From Solen grandis (Eukaryota > Mollusca > Bivalvia > Adapedonta > Solenidae), in assembly GCA_021229015.1 (NCBI GenBank), contig CM037781.1:33645525-33709524 (forward strand): DNA of 64,000 nt, in the 5' to 3' direction. Of this stretch, positions 56,591-64,000 are shown one piece after another. The stretch's first letter is position 1. Each line of letters opens with the position of its first letter. Under the pieces are notes generated by a model. The model was not told where the DNA came from. It ran no database searches and worked only from the letters and a program-made list of their open reading frames with translations. The translations under genes and the position numbers were made by a program.

Positions 56591-59500
56591 GCGATGTTCA
56601 TAAGTCGATAACTAAGCTTTTAACAATATTTATCACAAGCCGTGTTTTCATCTGAAATAAACAGCGGAAATAAACAAAACGGGAAACAGGAAATGGCGGG
56701 GACAAACTAAATTGCGGTTCCTCTAGAAATGTTACGGACTCTGTTGTCTCCGTCAATAACAACCTTTAATGACGGTAATTTTTTCTTAATGAGGACTCAT
56801 AAAAAAATGTATTAATTATGCTTTGTTATTATGTGCTTTGATATTAATCACATTAAGAAAAAAAATGATACCAGTAATCATCTAATATCTAGTACGCTGT
56901 CATTTGTGCTAATTAAAACAATATCTTCGGGCATTTTTCAAACTTTGCATTTAACCCATCAAACATAAATGTATATATAATTTATTGGATGTATCAAATA
57001 TCAAAAGAACGCGAGTGAGTGTGGGAGAATAGCACCGTATCTATTTTCTTATTAGAATATTCGTATATATTACAAGTAGGTAACTGTCATAGGTATAGTG
57101 TTAATATAAATATGTTTTCATATACTTTAAGCTCGGAAAATCCGCTATTGTTTTAAAAAGCCCTAAGCCCGAAGAATTGTTGTTGGAAATTGACCTTGGT
57201 AATTAAACAATTAAATACATGTGCATTAACATGGGTCGAAAAGCTATCTTTGTCGTAAAGATGCCATGAGTGAAGAGGCCGCCGTTTAACCGGGTATTCG
57301 TGAGAAATGTCATACGCCGCCATGCGTATACAGTTTAATATGATTTGTTTCGTTAATCGAGTACAAGAATAAAATAGTTGCCAAATCGGTTATATCTCAT
57401 TTGACTACACCCAATTCATCTACGGTATAAAGTTATTTCACACCTTTCCAGACATGTTTCCAGATTGTCTAACACATGCATTGCTACATGTAAAGGATAT
57501 ATAACTAATTGTCTCTTATTAAGCAGGGAAATATCATCATGTATTGGGCTTTCAATATTTTGTAATGGTATCCATGTTTTTGACCAAGTATTATTGTAAA
57601 ATTATTTAAATGTAAAGTATTTGATATTTTATTAAATATTTATGATATAACATTTATATTGTGTGCATATGTATCATCCCCGCACTAATTACTGTGTTTT
57701 CCGCATAGATATGCATTCATCTCTCCTCCCCTCTCTCTCATCCTATATTTTGACCTAATGGTCATTAATGTTATCATGTATGTGGTTTCGAGACACATTT
57801 TAATTTGCAGAGATTTTGATTTGTAGACACAATGGGTTTCAATCGGAAGAACAAATTAAGAAAAAAAAGTCTATTTAAAATCTGTGTATTTTACTCGCCG
57901 TTTTAACAATCAAAATATTTTAAAGAATACTCTATGATTCGCTCATTTGTGATATAAAAATAAGTCCATAAGTTGCACACATGTGTGCCCGCACACTCCC
58001 TTACAAATGTATTTTTGATACATGTATCATCATTATCATCATCATCATCGTGTACATTTAAGATTTTTTTTTCTCTCTTCGAAATATATTCTGTGCCTCA
58101 TACCTGGATTGGAAACAGTTTTATTATTATTATTATTCTATGAACATTGGTGTGTTTAATATAGAATTTCAAATTATTGCTAAAAATTGTAATCTTTTAG
58201 TACCGGAAATAACATTCACTCTGTGTACATGTCAAAAGTCTTCTCCTCTGGGGGTGGTATACCGGCAGCGGCGAGACATAAAGGTGACATATCCGGTCAA
58301 AATAAACACATGCTGTGCCTGCTGATAAGAACTTATGGCACGCCTCCGGTATTGCGAAACACACTTTTTTCACTTAATTATACATAAAAGATTAGGGATA
58401 TGCAAGAAAATGTTCTAACCTATTATATCTCTGGCAAACTGTAATAATATGGAAATGAGATCTTTAGCGAACTGTAGTAATATGGAAACAAGATCATTTT
58501 CTTTTAACTATTAACATGTCAGTGAACTCTGTGTTATCACGGAATAAAATACATCAAATATTTTATAACAAATCTTCCATTCCCATGTAGGTTTTATTTT
58601 TATTTTTCTATTGTTATGGCTTGCAATAATTCCTGGTTTATCATATTAAATATTAAGACATAGCAGTGAAGCATATCATGAAAATGTGGTCCCGTTTTAT
58701 CATTGTTTTTTTCCATATGAAAGAGACAGTTGTTGGATACAATTAAGTTCGGGTGTGATACCCATGCTAATTTCGCAAAATAAATGCTCTTCGAAATATA
58801 CGTGTCCGAGGTATAGCACCGATATACTGTAAACATGTTCCTGTGTAGAACTAGTACTTAGAGCTCCGTGTTCTCAAAGCAATACCGATGCATCTTGTAC
58901 ACATCATATACGTATTAGGATTTACGCGATCATCGGAAAAAATGCTCCGGTCTGGATTTTCAGTCTCCACCTACCTGAATTTTGATTATCTCCGTACTGA
59001 TGAAAAAAGGGGGAAAAAAGAAACATAATTTGCACTCATTCAACCAATTTTTTTGGAAGTGTGTGTGCGCGCGTGTGTGCGTAATGAAAGAGAGATAGAG
59101 AAACCTAAATAAAATAGGAAATAATTAAATAAATAAACTATATTCGTAAATTACAATTATCTTTTGTTCACGAATTCATTAAATAATAAAGAAAAATTGG
59201 CATTCGAGTAAATACAGCAGTAAAAAATGTCCCGGGAAATAAATAATTACACGAAAGCAACATTTCGGACGATCTTGCATAAGTAGGTAAGTTTTAATTT
59301 GTTAGTTTTTAGACAGGTTAATAAAGCAAACATTGATCAAACATATCGATTACACATATTTTTAAATTATTTCACTTTAATACTGATATAGTCACGAAGC
59401 TATATTAAAGGTATTTACGTCTCTGATATAGTACTTTTCACACGTGCATCATATTATATATCATCGCATGGCGTCTGCTCCTGAAAGTCACGTAGGCCAT

Positions 59501-59704
59501 AACACATGTATAAAATAATAAAAGAAAAGAAATATAACTATTGCAATTGGTAAAATATGAAAAAAAATGCACTGCATAATGTGATTTAATGATCCACCAT
59601 TAATAAACCTAAGCAAATATTAAATTTAAAGACACGAACATTAATTATTTCTGAAATATCGATGGTGTCCCGTAACTTAAACTTTCCCAAACTACTGAGT
59701 TGTT

Positions 59705-59815
59705 CAATACGATATACGTTATGCGATTTACGATATACGATTACCGATATACGGTTGCCTTACGATGCGATGCGATACAATCCCGTTTAAATTCCGTTAC
59801 GATGCGATTGAGTAA
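59705..59815 (+). repeat. cgatatacgat-rich block, copy 2
   Basis: Same vocabulary and the same gttacgatgcgat end as copy 1. The two may be direct ends of a nested element of about 3.3 kb inside the palindrome. Confidence 0.8.
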
Positions 59816-59942
59816 ATATACGTTACGTATTTTAACGTTATACGATACCATTCAATAATGGGGGAGAGTCTGCTCAAAATGAGTTTGTTTTATTTTTGTT
59901 TAAATCTTTAGTGGTGGTGGTGGTGTGTGTGTGGGGGGGGGG

Positions 59943-62160
59943 AGCTTATTCGCCAGAGAATACCATTACAATATTTTCTGGTGGAGAATACCATGGCAAT
60001 TACGAATATATGACCCAGCTACTTGTTTTTTCGGGGAAAACATTGAAAAAAATATTGATAGTCCAGTCAAAATGTACCGGTAGCTGGCGAGCTCTTTAAT
60101 GATTTTAAATGAAATTTGGTTTTTTCTGACGGGGAATACCATAATATTATTGGATATATCCATAGTTTATGAATATATGAAAAATAAACACTCAATCACT
60201 TGTTTTGTTCGGCAAAAACGGTGAGAAAGAAAATGATAGTATTAATAGCCCAATCAAAATGTACAAGTAGCTGGCGAGCTCTTTGAAGATATAAAATGAA
60301 GTTTGGTATTTTCTGATGAGGAATACCATGACAATTATGAATATATCCATAGTTTAAGAATACGTGAAAAATAAACAACCAGCTACTTGTTGTTGTTTTT
60401 TTCGGCGAAAACGGTGAGAAAGAAAATGATAGTCCAATCAAAATGTACCGGTAGCTGGCAAACTCTTTGAAGGTATTAAATGAAGTTGGGTATTTTCTAG
60501 TGGGGAATACCATGTCAATAAGGAATAAATCCATAGTTTATGAATATACAAAAAATAACCACCCAGCTACTTGTTTTTTCGGCAAAAACATTGAGAACTA
60601 TATTGGTAGTCCAATCAAAATGTAACGGTAGCTGACGAGCTCTTTCAAGATATTATATTACGTTTGGTATTTTCTGATGGGGAATACCGTGACAAATATG
60701 AATATATCCATAGTTAATGAATATATGAAAAATAAACACCAAGCTACTTGTTCTTTTGGCGAAAATATTGAAAAAACTATTGACAGTCCAATCTAAATGT
60801 ACCGGTAGCTGGCGACCTCTTTGAAGATATTAAATGAAGTTTGGTATTTTCTGGTGGGAAATACTATGACAATAAAGAATAAATCCATAGTTTATGAACA
60901 TACAAAAAATAACCACCCAGCTACTTGTTTTTTCGGCTTAAACATTGAGAACAAAATTGATAGTCCAATCAAAATGTAACGGTAGCTGGCGGACTCTTTG
61001 AAGATATTAAATAAAGTATGATATTTTCTGGAAGGGAATACCATGACAATTATGAATATATCCATAGTTTATAAATATATGAAAAATAAACACCCAGCTA
61101 CTTGTTTTTTAGGCAAAAACATTCAGGAAAATATTGGTAGTCCAATCAAAATGTACCGGTAGCTGGCAAGCTCTTTGAAGATATTAAATGAAGTTTGGTA
61201 TTTTCTGGTTTGAATACCATGACAGTTATGAGTATATCCATAGTTTAGGAATATATGAAATACAAACACCCAGCTACCTGTTTTTTCGGCTAAAATATTG
61301 AAAAAAATATTAATAGTCCAATCAAAATGTACCGGTAGCTGTCGATCTCTTTAAAGATATTAAACGAAGTTTTGTATTTTCTGGTGGGGAATGCCATGAC
61401 AATTATGAATTCATTCATAGTTAATAAATATATGAAAAAAAAAATTCAGCTACTTGTTTTTTTTTCGGCGAAAGCGATGAGAAAAAATATGATAGTCCAA
61501 TCAATATGGATCGGTAGCTGGCGAGATCTTTGAAGATATTAATTGAAGTTTGGTATTTTCTGGTGAGGAATACCATGACAATTATGAATATATTCTAAGT
61601 TTATGAACATATGAAAAATATACACCCAGCTACTTGTATTTCAGCGAAAACATTGAGAATAATATTGATAATCCAATAATTAAAGAAGTTTGTATTTTCT
61701 GGTGGGGAATACCATGACAATTGCGAATATATCCATAGTTTGTGAATATATGAAAAATAACACCCAGCCACTTTTTTTTTTCGGCTAAAAATTTTAGAAC
61801 AATATTGATAGTCCAATCAAAATGTACCGGTAGCTGGCGAGCCCTTTGAAGATATTAAATGAAGTTTGGTATTTTCTGGTTGGGAATACCATGACAGTTA
61901 TGAATATATCCATAGTTTAAGAATATATGAAATATAAACACCCAGCTACTTGTCTTTTCGGCGAAAATATTTAGAAAAATATTGATAGTCCAACCAAAAT
62001 GTACCGGTAGTTGATGAGCTTTTGACGACATTAAATGAAATTTGATATAAATGCTCGTGAAGGTTACCATGACAATTATGAATACATTAATTAATGATTT
62101 CATAAAATAGAAATACCAAGCTACTTGTTTCTTCGACATCTTCGACAACAATATAATGAA
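59943..62160 (-). repeat. right arm: about 12 inverted units of about 177 bp
   Basis: Reverse complement of the left-arm unit. The motif gtaccggtagctggc or a variant recurs near 60074, 60264, 60446, 60624, 60800, 60979, 61158, 61331, 61508, 61823 and 62002, with one shortened unit near 61680. Variant units mirror those of the left arm in order. Confidence 0.95.
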
Positions 62161-62300
62161 ATTTGGTTACGATAGATACAATTTAAGTTAAATTTGTTCT
62201 TTTTGGACTTTAAATCTATCAGAATCGTGAATATGTTCATTGTTTTGGATTTCTCTTTCACTTAATGATCTTAATTGCGAATAATTTCAATAAGATTCCC

Positions 62301-63450
62301 TAGCAAAGAAAACAGTACTATGTTATGTCCAATTTCCGATCTCATTTTAGTTTGCTTGCGATAGGATTCTTTCCGGGAAGTCTTTGCACTTGGTGTCTTG
62401 AAGAGCAGGTGTTGACGTTTAAATATTTTACTGAAACAGTCCCAGCACAGAACTAAGATATTTCCATCAAGTATTTGAAAGGGTATTGAAAGTATTGAGA
62501 ACGTTCCATGAAGGAAAGTCAATTCTATAAATAAAAGGTTTTCTTGAGAAATGACAAAAAATAAAGATTTCTTTTTTTTAGATGGTTATGTACTTTTAAA
62601 GAAGCTTGTCAACGGATGATTGGTAGAAATTAATAAAAAGGCTGTTTTCTCTCTCCTTCGTTAAAACATCTCGTTCACAGATGATCGGTTGAAATAATAA
62701 AAAAAGTTTTTTTCTACTCTCCCTCATAGCATCTTCCCCAGGAAGGGAATTTGTAAGCTCAGTCTGTGAAAATAGAAAATCTGAATGGATAGTTTCAATG
62801 CTATTGCCTGTACTCATATTTTCCAATCACGGAATGTTGTAATGGGGGTGGGGTGTACATACGCTGGGTCAGCAACAAAAACTCAATCGAAGATTTTTCT
62901 GAGTCTATACAACAAGTCCAAAGAACATTTATCGTATGACATTATGTTTAAACTTCTGATTAACCATCACGTATTTTCTTATATTTCACTAATATGCCGA
63001 ATTACACTACACCACTCCGCGTTGCGCGCGTGTATCTATGCATACTCAAACAGCTGGGGCTTGTTGCACACCCAATGTGTTCCAATAAGTTTTACAGTCT
63101 GGTTCTTGACTAGGGTAACTTCCCCTTACACTACGTTATCTGTAATCTTTAGGACGACCGGGAACCAGACCACAAAACAAATTGAAACAATTTGTGTAAG
63201 CAACTCGTTTCTGTATTAAATGTATTTGATGCATCTAATTCAAATTGAATCTATATATATATTTATCACTTGATAGTTGAAAATGTATGAGAAAAAAGTT
63301 TTTGTTTGTTTTGTTTTAGTTTTTATTTTTTTCAGCTATTTGTGGAAACTATTTTCTTGGCGTATGATACAAATCGTCCGTTCATTTATGTTTTTATTTG
63401 TTGTTTTAAATGCGGTTTACTGAATCTAGGTCATACGATAAAAAAAATTG
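62301..63450. other. no gene supported
   Basis: A 144-codon plus-strand frame (62785-63219) has no recognisable domain and odd composition. An 83-codon minus-strand frame (62271-62522) contains CWDCFSKIFKRQHLLF, which loosely recalls a zinc finger but lacks the second His. Neither is annotated as a gene. Confidence 0.35.
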
Positions 63451-63454
63451 ATTG

Positions 63455-63693
63455 AGTTTACCGTCGCTGCGACAGTATTTCAGTCATATAGCGACGTCCA
63501 GCTAATTACAGGTGGAGGAACACCCCGAACGCACTGGGGCATCTGGTTAGAACCACTGACCTACCGCAAGCCAGACAGAAGGCTTCATCACATGAAAATC
63601 TGAATAACCCTGCCGGGATGCGAACCCACGCGTTGAGGGGCTGAGTGAGTATTAAAGTCAGCGCCTTTACCCTCACGGCCACAGATGACCCGC
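63455..63693 (-). repeat. tRNA-derived SINE, nearly full length
   Basis: On the minus strand the A-box region is gtggccgtgagggtaaagg and the B box is gggttcgcatccc. The body has tctggcttgcggtaggtcag and the tail ttagctggacgtcgctatat, then gtcgcagcgacggtaaactc. The clearest minus-strand copy here. Confidence 0.88.
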
Positions 63694-63713
63694 GATAAAA
63701 AAATCTTGACATG

Positions 63714-63823
63714 ACTTGTCATTTTATATCATATTTTACTTAATTCGTTCATGAAAACCCAGAGGTTCGCTTAATAACGGTTTCATGAACTCGTTTAGTA
63801 AAATATGATATGAAATGACAATA
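63714..63823. repeat. 110-bp hairpin, MITE-like inverted repeat
   Basis: The arm ttgtcattttatatcatatt (63716) continues to ttcatgaaa and is complemented by tttcatgaa (63780) through aatatgatatgaaatgacaa. Arms are about 42 bp with a few mismatches around a 23-base loop. Could be a tiny MITE; no clear target duplication. Confidence 0.8.
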
Positions 63824-63829
63824 CATCTC

Positions 63830-64000
63830 AGATCCTAAATATATATTTATTATGCTGCAGATATAAAGAAGATGACCAAGTAAAATGTTCTCGTGCAATA
63901 TCTGCGGACTTGCTGGTCAGTAGCCGTAACGTCCATTTCCACATTTTACTCGTGCATGATGTATATGTAGTCGATATGTTTTTCGGACGACATTAAACGG
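63830..64000. other. no gene; SINE tail at the window edge
   Basis: The last bases (gtcgatatgtttttcggacg, then acattaaacgg) resemble the tail of the second SINE-like family, which is cut by the window end. Confidence 0.45.

Larger units (their letters stand above)
55641..59934. other. 4.3-kb centre of the giant palindrome, no gene seen
   Basis: AT-rich, with no ORF of note. It contains an (AT)n(GT)n tract at about 56127-56162 bracketed by agttagagcca and tggctctaact. Two cgatatacgat-rich blocks lie in the same orientation (about 56505-56590 and 59705-59815). A 34-bp imperfect tandem pair sits near 58434-58500 and a (GT)n/poly-G run near 59910-59942. Confidence 0.6.
52855..62300. mobile_element. 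giant foldback/palindromic element, about 9.4 kb
   Basis: Outer ends are inverted copies: ggaattttattgatattatt at 52856 matches the complement of 62280-62300. Similarity continues through attaagtgaaagagaaatcc and attcacgattctgatagatt for about 100 bp. Inside lie two inverted arrays of about 177-bp units (left about 15, right about 12) around a 4.3-kb centre. Possible degraded target duplications TAGCAACCG and TAGCAAAGA flank it, sharing the first six bases. No protein of transposase length is present. The plan matches the 1.6-kb Foldback-like element at 19757. The inverted structure is certain; that it moves as a unit is inferred. Confidence 0.75.

Noticed and set aside
52985..62160. Conserved-looking small ORFs shared by both arms of the giant palindrome
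   Set aside because: They follow the repeat unit, differ in length from unit to unit and are broken by stops; identity between arms is explained by the inverted duplication.
62271..62522. Possible C2H2 finger CWDCFSKIFKRQHLLF
   Set aside because: The second His is missing and the frame lies across the edge of the giant palindrome; most likely coincidence.
62785..63219. 144-codon plus-strand ORF
   Set aside because: No signal peptide, domain or splice context; composition looks random and no flanking gene structure supports it.
298..63693. tRNA-like segments as functional tRNA genes
   Set aside because: All show SINE bodies or tails, or lack paired acceptor stems; none folds by eye into a full cloverleaf.

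Overview
The window is animal nuclear DNA, most likely from a bivalve mollusc. The sequence is AT-rich, genes are split by kilobase-sized introns, and tRNA-derived SINEs and other transposon debris are everywhere. The three host proteins I can recognise fit a mollusc: a secreted PAN + fibrinogen-domain lectin, a short-chain collagen C4-like C-terminal domain, and a kyphoscoliosis-peptidase/hillarin-type transglutaminase-like protein. The species is inferred from these families only. The 100 N at 39389-39488 show that this is a draft scaffold.

Host genes. (1) 5294-14671, minus strand: a five-exon gene, rebuilt here from splice sites and phase, for a secreted protein of about 325 residues (signal peptide, PAN/apple-like domain, complete fibrinogen-related domain). 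Its introns hold a GC-rich TIR element, a piggyBac-type MITE, a pearl/HINE-like element, SINEs and a (TG)n tract. (2) 23695-29014, plus strand: a dead short-chain collagen C4-like gene. One exon was split by a 4,550-bp transposon, and the gene also carries an in-frame stop, a 38-bp tandem duplication and a likely frameshift. (3) 35382-37841, minus strand: an intact single-exon 819-codon gene for a KY/hillarin-like protein with a Cys-His-Asp triad and a predicted N-myristoylation site.

Mobile DNA in order: Ty3/Gypsy relic (about 3000-3995); GC-rich TIR element (5835-7005); piggyBac-type MITE (8548-8746); pearl/HINE-like element (10246-11437); 37-bp/74-bp minisatellite (17289-18580); Foldback-like element with a perfect 9-bp target duplication (19757-21323); Polinton/Maverick-like non-autonomous element with a perfect 6-bp target duplication and three intact unknown ORFs (23957-28506); R2-like non-LTR relic between 72-bp direct repeats (29551-33200); hAT MITE with a perfect 8-bp target duplication (41545-42013); tyrosine-recombinase (DIRS/Ngaro-type) retrotransposon relic (about 42590-44110); and a giant palindrome of about 9.4 kb (52855-62300) whose arms are arrays of about 177-bp repeats in the same unit order. 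SINE copies are scattered from end to end.

No operon-like organisation is present, and the host genes show no evident joint function. The strongest candidates for something undescribed are the small Polinton-like element with unknown cargo ORFs and the two foldback/palindromic elements built on the same plan.
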